Part shown: one piece after another, positions 16,315 to 24,900 of the stretch | Layout of the letters: each line of letters begins with the position of its first letter | Numbering within the stretch: position 1 is the first letter of the stretch | DNA from: Brucella pseudogrignonensis | Lineage (GTDB): Bacteria > Pseudomonadota > Alphaproteobacteria > Rhizobiales > Rhizobiaceae | Length of the DNA stretch: 64,000 bases | NCBI RefSeq assembly: GCF_002252525.1 | Contig: NZ_NNRM01000018.1 | Location: 69,552-133,551 of the forward strand | Reading direction: 5' to 3' | Position numbers and translations under genes: made by a program | The notes under the pieces: model-generated | Seen by the model: the letters and a program-made list of their open reading frames with translations, nothing else | Database searches by the model: none | What the model was told of the DNA's origin: nothing

Positions 16315-17583
16315 ATGACAAAGCTGAAGCAGGTTATTCTCGGAGCGCAGTTTCCGGGCGTCAACAATTTCACCGTATGGAGCGATCCGGCAGCGGGTAG
16401 CCAGATCGAGTTTTCTTCGTTCAGGCATTTTGCTGAAACGGTCGAGCGCGGCAAGTTTGATTTCATCTTTCTTGCGGAAGGCTTGCGCGTGCGCGAGCAA
16501 AAGGGAAAGCTTCACGAATTTGATGTTGCTGGTCGGCCCAATACGCTGGCTATTCTCACCGCACTCTCTGCGATTACAGAGAATGTGGGCCTTATCGGTA
16601 CGCTAACAACCACATTCAACGAACCCTATGCGCTTGCGCGGCAGCTTGCGACTTTTGACACTCTCTCCGGCGGGCGTGCAGGCTGGAATGTGGTGACGTC
16701 ACCGGGGGCATTTACTGGCGCGAATTTCCGGCGAGGCGATCATCTGCCCTTCAAGGAACGCTATGAGCGTGCGCGCGAATTTCTTGATGCCGCGCAAAAA
16801 ATCTGGGCTGGAGGTGATTTTGCTTTCAAGGGCAAGCATTTTGACATTGCTGGTCACTCAGATCCGGCACCGCTACCGCAAGGCGCGCCCGTTATTGCGC
16901 AGGCTGGCGACTCGCAGGAAGGGCGCGAGCTTGCCGCAAGCCACGCCGATGTCATCTATTCCCGCCATGGTACACTGGAAGCGGGGCAGGAGTTTTATCG
17001 CGATGTGAAGCAGCGTTTGGCTCATTATGGGCGCAGTCCGGATTCGCTGAAAATCCTGCCGGGCGCCAATTTCGTGTTGGGCGATACGCAAGAAGATGCG
17101 GAAGAAAAACTGCGCGAAATCCGTCTGCAGCAGGTCAGCCCGAAATCTGCCATTACGTTTTTGGAGCAGGTATGGAACCGGGATCTTTCAAACTATGATC
17201 CGGATGGACCGCTTCCGGAACTGGAGCCGGATGTTGCACACGAGCAATTGGCTCTCGGGCGCGCCAATCGTTATGATGACCGCATTGATACGGCGCGTGC
17301 ATGGCGCGAGCTCGCTGAACGTGACAAGCTTAGCATCCGTGACCTGATTATTAAGGTTACAGCGCGTCAGCAGTTTGTTGGCACGCCGCAGACGATAGCG
17401 GACGAAATCAATGCCTATGTGCAGGCTGATGCAGCCGATGGGTTCGTGTTTGCGCCGCATCTTACGCCTGGAGGCTTCGACGAATTCGTTGAAAAGGTTG
17501 TACCGATCCTTCAGGACAAAGGCGTGTTCCGCAGCGATTATGCCGGAGAAACATTGAAAGATAATCTCGGCTTATCAGCTTAA
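16315..17583 (+). CDS. NtaA/SnaA/DszA-family FMN-dependent monooxygenase
   Basis: A 422-residue LLM monooxygenase. LKQVILGAQFPGVNNFTVW at the N-terminus, GTLTTTFNEPYALARQLATF, GGRAGWNVVTSPGAFTGANF, PLPQGAPVIAQAG and a C-terminal APHLTPGGFDEFVEKVVPIL identify the family. The insertion after residue 150 is short (KIWAGGDFAFKGKHFDIAG), resembling the SnaA/SoxA-like branch. ATG 16315 has AAGGA 9 nt upstream; a TTG at 16294 overlapping the previous stop is possible but less likely. It is the last gene of the plus-strand operon and is followed by a 152-nt gap before the flavin reductase. Confidence 0.9.
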   Translation: MTKLKQVILGAQFPGVNNFTVWSDPAAGSQIEFSSFRHFAETVERGKFDFIFLAEGLRVREQKGKLHEFDVAGRPNTLAILTALSAITENVGLIGTLTTTFNEPYALARQLATFDTLSGGRAGWNVVTSPGAFTGANFRRGDHLPFKERYERAREFLDAAQKIWAGGDFAFKGKHFDIAGHSDPAPLPQGAPVIAQAGDSQEGRELAASHADVIYSRHGTLEAGQEFYRDVKQRLAHYGRSPDSLKILPGANFVLGDTQEDAEEKLREIRLQQVSPKSAITFLEQVWNRDLSNYDPDGPLPELEPDVAHEQLALGRANRYDDRIDTARAWRELAERDKLSIRDLIIKVTARQQFVGTPQTIADEINAYVQADAADGFVFAPHLTPGGFDEFVEKVVPILQDKGVFRSDYAGETLKDNLGLSA

Positions 17584-17735
17584 CCGCCAAGAACAATAAG
17601 CAGTGGCGCGTAATTGCGCCGTTGCTGGTTCTAATTTTCTACAAAATCAGTCGAATATAGAAAGCGCATTCTCGGCCAATCTGTCAAGCGCTGCTACCGT
17701 GTGGCGGATTGATAAATCTGGAGTAATAAACAGAC
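17584..17735 (+). promoter_or_regulatory. Upstream region of the flavin reductase gene
   Basis: A 152-nt intergenic region containing TTCTACAAAA at 17637-17646, the same decamer found upstream of the minus-strand operon at 13423-13432 in the same orientation relative to its gene. It probably holds a separate promoter for the reductase gene. No terminator is visible after the preceding gene. Confidence 0.35.
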
Positions 17736-18284
17736 ATGGGATCAACGGTAACATATCTCCGCGAGAGTATTCCGCAGTATGTTGAAGAGCCTGTAGATAT
17801 CGAGGTTTCTCCGGGTGAACTCAAGGCCGCTATGCGACAGCTAGCGGGTGGGGTAAGCGTTGTTACAGCAGGGTTTGACGAAGGACGCACGGGCGCAACG
17901 GTGACGTCAGCGACGGCACTGTCTGTCGATCCTCCAACAATCATCGTGAACATCAACCGTGGTTCGTCGGTCTGGCCGGTGATCAGCCGGCACAACCATT
18001 TCTGCGTAAACATTCTGTCTGCTGGTCAGCAGGCTATTGCGGACCGTTTTGCAGGAAAAGATGGCGTGAAGGGCGCTGCCCGATATGAGGGCGCTGCTTG
18101 GTACGCTCTCGAAAGCGGCGCGCTGGCGTTGCATGGCGCGTTGGCTTCGGTCGATTGTGCGGTTGAGGACGTTATTGAGCGCCATACCCACGCTATCATT
18201 ATCGGACGGGCACTGAAGATTGTGACCGGCGGCGGTGAGCCGCTTCTTTATCACGGCGGCGGTTATCGATTGCTTGGGCTGTAA
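17736..18284 (+). CDS. Flavin reductase (FMN reductase component of two-component monooxygenases)
   Basis: A 182-residue protein of the HpaC/SsuE-independent flavin-reductase-like family that reduces FMN with NAD(P)H. Typical blocks are LKAAMRQLAGGVSVVTAG, TGATVTSATALSVDPPTIIV, HNHFCVNILSAGQQAIADRF and a terminal PLLYHGGGYRLL. It is the only flavin reductase in the sulfur locus, so it is the probable common supplier of FMNH2 to the LLM enzymes encoded around it. The gene is followed directly by a strong terminator. Confidence 0.93.
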   Translation: MGSTVTYLRESIPQYVEEPVDIEVSPGELKAAMRQLAGGVSVVTAGFDEGRTGATVTSATALSVDPPTIIVNINRGSSVWPVISRHNHFCVNILSAGQQAIADRFAGKDGVKGAARYEGAAWYALESGALALHGALASVDCAVEDVIERHTHAIIIGRALKIVTGGGEPLLYHGGGYRLLGL

Positions 18285-18306
18285 TTTAGTTTAAATAGAT
18301 AATATA

Positions 18307-18345
18307 AAAAGCCGAAGAATATATTCTTCGGCTTTTGCTTTTTTT
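18307..18345 (+). terminator. Rho-independent terminator after flavin reductase
   Basis: A 14-bp perfect stem (AAAAGCCGAAGAAT / ATTCTTCGGCTTTT) with a 2-nt centre, followed by GC and a T-run at 18339-18345. It lies 23 nt after the reductase stop and separates the reductase from the SsuA-like operon. Confidence 0.9.
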
Positions 18346-18471
18346 GAAATTATGGCAAAATTTAAAAGAAATAATTTTCAACTGTCTTTATAATTTTAAA
18401 TATCAATTCCTGACATTATTTTAATTATATAAATAAGTTCAATCATCTTTCTTTATAAGCAGGGTGATTGC

Positions 18472-19506
18472 ATGACTTCCGAAAATAAGAAATCTTATCT
18501 ATCTCGGCGTGCTTTTCTGGGGGCATCCGCAGTTGGTCTTGGTGCGGCAGCCATTGGTGGCTCCGATGGCTTTGTGCGCAAGGCATTCGCACAAAGCACC
18601 TCATCTTCTCCGAGAGTGATCAAGCTGGCCTGGGGGCAGACGGCTGTGTGTCAGTCGCCAATTTCGGTCGCGCTCAAGAAAGGCTTGTTTGAGAAATATG
18701 GCCTGACTGTCGAACCGGTCAATTTCTCTGGACCAACCGATCAGTTGCTTCAGGCAATTGCCACCGGCAAGGCAGATGGCGGCATCGGCATGGCGCTGCG
18801 CTGGCTTAAGCCATTGGAGCAGGGGTTTGACGTATCGCTGACTGTCGGAACGCATGGCGGCTGTATGCGCCTACTGGCAGCACCCGATTCAGGCATCAAT
18901 TCGATTGCTGATCTGAAAGGCAAAAAGGTTGCCGTTAGCGATCAGGCGAGCCCGATCCGCAACTTCTTCGCCATTCAGGCGGCCAAGCAGGGCATCAATC
19001 CGGATACCGAAATCGAATGGCTGCAATATCCGGCTGATCTCTTTGCGGAAGCCCTGAAGAAGGGTGAAGTGCAGGCTGTGGCTGGCGATGATCCGCACGC
19101 CTTCCTCCAGCGCGAGCGTGATGGTCTCAAGGAAGTCGCGACCAATCTTGATGGGCAGTATGTCAATTCTGCCTGCTGTGTGCTGGGTCTGCGCGGAAGT
19201 CTGGTTCGTGATGAGCCGGAAGTTGCGAGCGCCTTGTCGCGTGCAATCGTAGAAGCACAGGCTTGGACTGCAGCGCATCCAGATGAAAGCGCTGAAATCT
19301 TTGCGCCTTTCGTTCCGGGCAATGTCTCTGCAACGGACGTGGCGCGTATCCTGCGCAGTCACACGCATGACCATCATTCGACGGGTGATGCCTTGCGCAA
19401 GGATGTCGCTCTGTTCGTGGATGAGCTCAAGATCATCAATGTCATCCGGCTAAATACCAATACGGATGCATTTGCCGAAAAGATCGTCGCCAATGTCATC
19501 ACCTGA
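18472..19506 (+). CDS. SsuA/TauA/NitT-type ABC substrate-binding protein
   Basis: A 344-residue periplasmic binding protein with a Tat signal (SRRAFLGASAVGLGAAAIGG, cleavage near AFAQS). The mature start RVIKLAWGQTAVCQSPISVA, then KKGLFEKYGLTVEPVNFSGP and ADLKGKKVAVSDQASPIRNF, is the standard NMT1/SsuA layout. It is transcribed from the AT-rich region 18346-18471 and is followed by overlapping permease and ATPase genes. The neighbouring monooxygenases make an aliphatic sulfonate, sulfonate-like or other organosulfur ligand plausible, though taurine, nitrate or pyrimidine ligands are not excluded by sequence. Confidence 0.88.
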   Translation: MTSENKKSYLSRRAFLGASAVGLGAAAIGGSDGFVRKAFAQSTSSSPRVIKLAWGQTAVCQSPISVALKKGLFEKYGLTVEPVNFSGPTDQLLQAIATGKADGGIGMALRWLKPLEQGFDVSLTVGTHGGCMRLLAAPDSGINSIADLKGKKVAVSDQASPIRNFFAIQAAKQGINPDTEIEWLQYPADLFAEALKKGEVQAVAGDDPHAFLQRERDGLKEVATNLDGQYVNSACCVLGLRGSLVRDEPEVASALSRAIVEAQAWTAAHPDESAEIFAPFVPGNVSATDVARILRSHTHDHHSTGDALRKDVALFVDELKIINVIRLNTNTDAFAEKIVANVIT

Positions 19507-20515
19507 CACAGTCTATATCTCGTCCAAGGATGACGCGCGGGAGGCTCTGCCCTCCGCGCTTCGTCGCTCGCTATGGCCGTTCGTGGCGGTGATCGCCTGG
19601 GCTATCGTCAGTGCGATTTCCGTCTTCCTTCCCAATGTAGTGGTTGGTTTTGCTGAGCCGCTTTATGTTCGTGAAACCAATGGCTTGTTCATCGGCTGGA
19701 CGATCCTTCTGGCAGTCGGTGCAGCATTGGTTGCGGTCTATCCGGCATTTGGCAAAAGGCTGGTTTACTGGTCGCCATGGCTCACGGCTCTGGCGGTATT
19801 TTTTGGTGTTTGGGAATTGCTTACGGCCAAGTTTGCATGGCTCCCTGTGCCGTTTTTCCAGCCGCCTTCGTCTCTGCTCGAAGTCTATCTCGATGATTGG
19901 CCGCGTCTGCTCGACAGCCTCTACAACTCGTTCAAGCTGCTGGCTTCGGGTTTTGTGCTTGGTGCGATTGCTGGCTTTCTGACCGGTGTTTCCATCGGCT
20001 GGGTACAGGCAATCGGCTATTGGGTTCATCCGGTGTTGCGGTTTCTGGGGCCAATTCCTTCGACTGCACTGCTGCCGATGGCATTCTATTTCTTCCCGTC
20101 AGGCTTTTCAGCCGCGGTCTTCCTAATAGCATTAGCAACATGGTTTCCGCTTACGGTTCTGACATGGTCGGGCGTGGCGAGTGTCGATAAAGCCTATTAC
20201 GATGTTGCCCGCACTTTGGGCGCCAGTCAGTTGTTCCTGATACTGCGTGTCGCAATTCCTGCAGCATTGCCGCATGTTTTTGTCGGTCTTTTCATGGGGT
20301 TGGGTGCATCTTTCTCGGTGCTGGTCGCCGCTGAAATGATGGGCGTCAAGTCCGGTCTCGGCTGGTATCTGCAATGGGCGCAAGGCTGGGCGGCCTATAA
20401 CAATCTCTATGGCGCGCTCATCATCATGGCGATTGTGTTTTCCGGTCTGATTACGCTGCTCTTTACGGTGCGTGATCGCGTTCTGACTTGGCAGAAGGGG
20501 GATGTGAAATGGTGA
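19493..20515 (+). CDS. SsuC/TauC-type ABC permease with extra N-terminal membrane segments
   Basis: A 340-residue permease. The second half is a standard SsuC domain with the coupling loop YYDVARTLGASQLFLILRV. About 80 residues longer than usual: two additional hydrophobic segments (FVAVIAWAIVSAISVFLPNV and LFIGWTILLAVGAALVAVY) precede the normal first helix. The ATG at 19493 overlaps the binding-protein gene by 14 nt; a second in-frame start at 19466 is less likely. The function of the extra helices is unknown. Confidence 0.88.
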   Translation: MSSPDTVYISSKDDAREALPSALRRSLWPFVAVIAWAIVSAISVFLPNVVVGFAEPLYVRETNGLFIGWTILLAVGAALVAVYPAFGKRLVYWSPWLTALAVFFGVWELLTAKFAWLPVPFFQPPSSLLEVYLDDWPRLLDSLYNSFKLLASGFVLGAIAGFLTGVSIGWVQAIGYWVHPVLRFLGPIPSTALLPMAFYFFPSGFSAAVFLIALATWFPLTVLTWSGVASVDKAYYDVARTLGASQLFLILRVAIPAALPHVFVGLFMGLGASFSVLVAAEMMGVKSGLGWYLQWAQGWAAYNNLYGALIIMAIVFSGLITLLFTVRDRVLTWQKGDVKW

Positions 20516-21315
20516 ATGCTGCCCTCAATCAAACGCCTGCAGCCTCCGCTGATGAAAGCCGTGGCTTCCATATTCAGGTTGAGAATGTAAGCCACCGTTT
20601 TGGTCTTGAAGGCAAGTCATTGCCAGTTCTCAACCACATTGAGCTTGATGTGCAACCGGGTGAATTTGTTGCCATTCTGGGTCCATCGGGTTGCGGCAAG
20701 AGTACGCTTTTGCGGCTCGCTGCCGGTCTGGAGCCGCCAAGTGAAGGGCGGATTCTGGCCGATGGCGAGGAAATCCTCGGTCCTAATCCGTCGCGCGTGG
20801 TGGTCTTCCAAGACCCCACACTTTATCCATGGCGCACGGTGCGGGACAATGTGGCTTTGGGGCTTCAGGCGCGTGGCGTGCTTAAAACTCAGGGACACCG
20901 CATCGATGAAGCAATTGAACTGGTGGGATTGTCGGCTTTTGCCAATGCCTATCCGCGTCAGCTTTCGGGCGGCATGGCGCAGCGTGCGGCCTTAGCGCGT
21001 GCGCTCGTCAATGATCCGAAATTGCTCATTCTGGACGAGCCATTGGGGAAACTCGATTCCCTGACGCGGCTTGCCATGCAGGCTGAGCTTCTCGATCTTT
21101 GGCAGCGCAACGGCTTTACCACATTGCTCGTCACGCATGATGTCGAGGAAGCGATTTTCCTTGCACAACGGGTCATCATCTTTGGCAATCGCCCGGCAAG
21201 CATCGAAGCCGAACTTAAAGTGGATCTCAGCTATCCGCGCCATCGCGGCGATCCGCGACTGGCGGAACTGCGCAGGCAGGCGCTTGCGCATCTTGGGCTC
21301 GATGCCGACTGGTAA
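20509..21315 (+). CDS. SsuB/TauB-type ABC ATP-binding protein
   Basis: A 268-residue ATPase: Walker A GPSGCGKS, Q-loop VFQDPTLYPWRTVRDNVALG, signature LSGGMAQRAALARAL, Walker B LLILDEPLGKLD and switch VTHDVEEA. The Y-PW-T Q-loop variant is typical for the nitrate/sulfonate/taurine branch. The ATG at 20509, with GGGGG upstream, overlaps the permease stop. It completes a three-gene importer with 18472 and 19493. Confidence 0.92.
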   Translation: MVNAALNQTPAASADESRGFHIQVENVSHRFGLEGKSLPVLNHIELDVQPGEFVAILGPSGCGKSTLLRLAAGLEPPSEGRILADGEEILGPNPSRVVVFQDPTLYPWRTVRDNVALGLQARGVLKTQGHRIDEAIELVGLSAFANAYPRQLSGGMAQRAALARALVNDPKLLILDEPLGKLDSLTRLAMQAELLDLWQRNGFTTLLVTHDVEEAIFLAQRVIIFGNRPASIEAELKVDLSYPRHRGDPRLAELRRQALAHLGLDADW

Positions 21316-21330
21316 AATCAGGAAAGAAAA

Positions 21331-21690
21331 ATGTTCAAAAAAGCAATTCTTACAGCGGCCCTATTATTGGGGTCGATGACGCAACTTTATGCTCATGCGC
21401 ATCTCGCACAATCCGAGCCAGCCGAAGACGCTGTGCTCAATAAAACGCCTGCCATTGTTTCCATCGAATATACCGAAGCGCTGGAACTCGGCCTTAGCAA
21501 ACTTGTCCTCAAGGATGAGAGCGGGGCGACTATCGAAACCAGTAAGCCTGAACATATTGACGGCAACACAAAGACGCTCTCGGTCACACCGCCAGCTTTG
21601 AAGCCGGGTACTTATACGGTCGAGTGGGGCGCTGCATCGGTCGATACGCACCGCACCGAAGGCGCGTTCAAATTCAAGATTGCTAATTAA
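21331..21690 (+). CDS. CopC-domain periplasmic copper-binding protein
   Basis: A 119-residue secreted protein. The signal peptide (MFKKAILTAALLLGSMTQLY) ends before AHAHL, leaving the conserved N-terminal His of the CopC copper site. SEPAEDAVLNKTPAIVSIEY and the closing VDTHRTEGAFKFKI, with its conserved Asp and His, complete the fold. It lies 15 nt after the SsuB-like gene and 14 nt before the CopD-cytochrome fusion, so it is probably co-transcribed with both. It likely delivers or buffers copper in the periplasm together with the next gene. Confidence 0.88.
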   Translation: MFKKAILTAALLLGSMTQLYAHAHLAQSEPAEDAVLNKTPAIVSIEYTEALELGLSKLVLKDESGATIETSKPEHIDGNTKTLSVTPPALKPGTYTVEWGAASVDTHRTEGAFKFKIAN

Positions 21691-21704
21691 GGTTGCCGGG
21701 CGCA

Positions 21705-23516
21705 ATGACTGGAATTGATATCGTCATTGCGCTCGTGCGATGCCTCAATCTTGCGGGCCTTGCAATGCTCGCAGGGGCGCTATTTTTTCGCATTTTTCTC
21801 ATGAAAGCCGAAAAAAGCGAAGGCAAACCGACGGCAAGATTAAGATTCTGGTGGCAACTTTGTGTCTATTCTGTGGCAATCAGTGCTTTTGGACTGGTTC
21901 TATGGGTACCACTTCAGTTCTCACTGTTGTCTGGTGGTAGTAGTTTTTCTGATGCATTTACCTTTTTCCCAAGCGGACTTTTAGGCACAGGCTTCGGTGT
22001 TGCATCGTGCCTGCGCGCATTGGCAATCGTGCTTGCTGCTTTGCTTTTGCCGTATGCGATAAAGTCTCAAGCCATACGTATCCTTTTGTTTTTGATCGCT
22101 GTTTTGGCGCTTGGTCTTCAGATACGCATGGGGCACGCCGCAGCAGCTGATACTGTCTGGCTACCTCTGGCAGTTTCTGCGCATGTGATTGCCGGCGCGC
22201 TATGGTTTGGTTCGCTGCCTCCGCTCTATCTTCTCTTACGTGTTTCGCGGGATGAAGGTTTGCAGGCAGCACAGCGATTTTCGCTATATGGCGTTGTTTT
22301 TGTTGCAGTTCTTGTTGTTGGTGCCGCAATTGCAGGATGGCTTTTGACAGGTGGTTTGCCGGGGCTGGTTGGTACCACTTACGGCAGGATCATGATCGTG
22401 AAGATCGCGCTTCTGGCAGCCATGCTGACACTTGCAGCACTTAATCGTTTCTGGCTGAGCCGTGATGGTAGCAGCGGGCGTGGACTTGGTTATGCGTTGA
22501 TCGTCGAAGGAACAATTGGTCTTGTAGTGTTTCTCGCGGCGTCACTTCTCGCGACACAACCGCCCGGCGTTCATGAAGACATCATCTGGCCTTTCGCCTA
22601 TCGTTTGCGCGACAATATTCTGGGTGACGCGTTTCTCGTCGATGCCGCATGGCGGAGCTTTAAGCCACTTCTGCTGGCATTTCTAATCGGTATTGGGTGC
22701 CTTTTGCTGCCTAAGTGGCGATGGCAAGCTATTGTTATCGCGGCAGTTATCGGTTTCGTTTGGTTCCAGCCACCACGCATCGGATTGTTTCTTCAGGATG
22801 CTAATGAAGCAAGCTTTCTGCGCTCGCCCACATCCTATACGTCCATCGCAATTGCGCGGGGCGCTGCGGCTTTCGTAGGTAATTGCGCCTCCTGTCATGG
22901 CAATGACGGGCGCGGACGCGGTGAGCAGGCAACGGGCGATCCGGTATGGCCGCCCGATCTGACAGCACCATTGTTTGCGGATCGCAGTGACGGCGAAATC
23001 TTCTGGACGATCATGCATGGCAAGGAGTTGCAAGACGGTCGGCAGTCCATGCCCGGTTTTGAAACAATGTTGGATGCGAAAACCGCGTGGTCGCTAGTGG
23101 ATTATATCCGCACGATTGCGTCTGCCCGAACGATCAGTATGCCTGCGCCTGATGGTGCGGTTTACCCGGCTGCAAGCCCACGGATTACGATCTATTGCGG
23201 GGCTAGACGGCATGAGGTCGGTCGGCAATCCGACAATTTCTGGCTGCTTCTTCTTAAGGGTGAACAGCTTGAGGCCTTTGCTGTCGATAGCAATGGCATC
23301 ACGGCACAATGCGATGTTTCCGACCAGACTGCGGCTGTGGCTATTCAGCTTCTGACACCAACTGCCGATGGAGCGAGCTTTCTCGTAGATCAGAATGGCT
23401 GGATACGTTTTCGATGGTCAGGGCATGAAAGGTTAGAACCTTCAATTCTTGAGACAGCAATCAGCAAGGCTCGTGCGAATCCGGTCAGCCTATCGAATAG
23501 GGGACATCATTCATGA
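21705..23516 (+). CDS. CopD-domain membrane protein fused to cytochrome c and a C-terminal domain
   Basis: A 603-residue multidomain protein. Residues 1-300 have about eight hydrophobic segments with CopD features (LPLAVSAHVIAGALWFGSLP, LVGTTYGRIMIVKIALLAAM). Two more hydrophobic segments lie near 325-370. A class I cytochrome c domain follows, with CASCH at residues 394-398 and a likely distal Met in QSMPGF. The last 120 residues, with a probable thioredoxin-like pattern (SFLVDQNGWIRFRWSGHE), are unassigned. ATG 21705 is preferred over TTG 21693. The fusion suggests coupling of copper handling to electron transfer at the membrane. Confidence 0.82.
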   Translation: MTGIDIVIALVRCLNLAGLAMLAGALFFRIFLMKAEKSEGKPTARLRFWWQLCVYSVAISAFGLVLWVPLQFSLLSGGSSFSDAFTFFPSGLLGTGFGVASCLRALAIVLAALLLPYAIKSQAIRILLFLIAVLALGLQIRMGHAAAADTVWLPLAVSAHVIAGALWFGSLPPLYLLLRVSRDEGLQAAQRFSLYGVVFVAVLVVGAAIAGWLLTGGLPGLVGTTYGRIMIVKIALLAAMLTLAALNRFWLSRDGSSGRGLGYALIVEGTIGLVVFLAASLLATQPPGVHEDIIWPFAYRLRDNILGDAFLVDAAWRSFKPLLLAFLIGIGCLLLPKWRWQAIVIAAVIGFVWFQPPRIGLFLQDANEASFLRSPTSYTSIAIARGAAAFVGNCASCHGNDGRGRGEQATGDPVWPPDLTAPLFADRSDGEIFWTIMHGKELQDGRQSMPGFETMLDAKTAWSLVDYIRTIASARTISMPAPDGAVYPAASPRITIYCGARRHEVGRQSDNFWLLLLKGEQLEAFAVDSNGITAQCDVSDQTAAVAIQLLTPTADGASFLVDQNGWIRFRWSGHERLEPSILETAISKARANPVSLSNRGHHS

Positions 23517-23684
23517 TGATCCGAGCAGCGTTGCTACGCGAATATAAATGCAAAGAGGCCTCCTGCAATGGATTGCAAATCTATGTGCCGGGTGAACTAA
23601 GTGAATAATTTTCTTAATAAAATTCGGCAGTTGGTGAAAATTAGACGCTGAATTTTGATGCCTGTTGGCAAGAGGGAGTGGATC

Positions 23685-24650
23685 ATGGGTAACATACGCA
23701 ATGGCTTTTCGGAGCTTGTCGGCAATACGCCTCTGGTTGCTTTCTCACGCCTTCAGAAAAGCAATGACGTTTCTGTGCGGCTTCTCGCAAAAATCGAATA
23801 TCTCAATCCCGCTGGCAGCATCAAAGACCGCACAGCATGGGGGATAATTCGGGATGCCGAGCGTGCCGGTAAGATTAAGCCGGGTGATCTTCTGGTAGAT
23901 CTGACGAGCGGAAATACCGGCATTGGTATTGCGGCTGTTGCTGCCGCAAAGGGCTATCGGACGAAGTTTTATCTGCGTGATACGATCAGCGAAGACAAAA
24001 TCAATATCCTGCGTCAGTTCGGGTCTGAAATCGTGCTGATTGATAATGACGAGCTGCTGGAACCGGGAGCGCTGCAAAAGGTGCTCGATCGTATTCGCAG
24101 CGAAAATCCGGGCGCTTACTATACGGGTCAGCGGTCCAATCCTGCCAATCCGGCAATTCATTTTGAAACGACCGGCCCGGAAATCTGGCAAGACACGGAT
24201 GGCGAAGTGGACATTTTGGTCAGTACCGTAGGCACTGGCGGAACCATTTCAGGGGCGGGAAAATACCTGAAAGAAAAGAAATCTTCCCTTCGCATCATTC
24301 TGGTGGAGCCGACGGCAGATTCTGTGCCTTCTGCCGATAATCCAAAAGCCGAAACCATTGAAGGTGTTCACAAAGTCACCGATATCGATGAGACCATTCT
24401 GCCTGAAAACTACGACAAGGCTATTGTCGATGAAATCGTTGCCGTGACGACGGAGCAAGCGCGCCGTGCCGCATTATCGGTTGCACGGGAAGAGGGCTTT
24501 CTGGTTGGTACGTCTTCCGGGGCTGCGATTGCTGCGGCCCTTCAAATTGCAAAGCGCCCGGAAAATGCAGGAAAGACCATCGTTGCCGTGTTGCCTGACA
24601 GCGGAGAGCGCTATTTGTCACTGTTTCAAGAACCAGTCATAGCGGATTAG
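23685..24650 (+). CDS. cysM: PLP-dependent cysteine synthase family protein (CysK/CysM-like)
   Basis: A 321-residue fold-type II PLP enzyme. FSELVGNTPLVAF at the N-terminus, PLP lysine in NPAGSIKDRTAWG (Lys47), substrate loop TSGNTGIG, and phosphate-binding VSTVGTGGTISG are all present, as is VGTSSGAAIAAA near the end. These indicate O-acetylserine (or a related) sulfhydrylase or a cystathionine-beta-synthase-like enzyme. It is closer to CysM in length and loop form, but the distinction is tentative. ATG 23685 has GAGGGAG upstream; an ATG at 23658 gives a longer, less likely form. It stands alone, downstream of the CopD gene by 168 nt. Confidence 0.85.
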   Translation: MGNIRNGFSELVGNTPLVAFSRLQKSNDVSVRLLAKIEYLNPAGSIKDRTAWGIIRDAERAGKIKPGDLLVDLTSGNTGIGIAAVAAAKGYRTKFYLRDTISEDKINILRQFGSEIVLIDNDELLEPGALQKVLDRIRSENPGAYYTGQRSNPANPAIHFETTGPEIWQDTDGEVDILVSTVGTGGTISGAGKYLKEKKSSLRIILVEPTADSVPSADNPKAETIEGVHKVTDIDETILPENYDKAIVDEIVAVTTEQARRAALSVAREEGFLVGTSSGAAIAAALQIAKRPENAGKTIVAVLPDSGERYLSLFQEPVIAD

Positions 24651-24900
24651 GGGTTGGTTCGATCATAATTGAGTTAAAAAGAAAATATTGAGCGAGTAGT
24701 CAGTATTGTATAATTTATATCAGTTCTTTTTGTTGAAACAATAGAATATAATTTTGTTGAGTTGTGTGATTATATCAATTCTGAATGTTATTATATAAAA
24801 TATTATTTGTCATATATTTTACAATAATTAGATATAATTGCCTTAATCGAATTATCCCTCTGAAATAGAACGATTTTGTTTATTGTTAGTGGGGATAATT
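24651..24900 (+). promoter_or_regulatory. AT-rich leader region of the porin gene
   Basis: A 250-nt strongly AT-rich stretch between the cysM-like gene and the porin gene, ending in GGGGATAATT directly before the ATG. Such leaders are usual for highly expressed porins. I could not single out one promoter with confidence and see no terminator hairpin after the preceding gene. Confidence 0.4.

Noticed and set aside
23517-23684. Possible SAM-II type riboswitch ahead of the CysM-like gene
   Set aside because: Read for the conserved SAM-II core and pseudoknot; only scattered short matches, no consistent stem arrangement.
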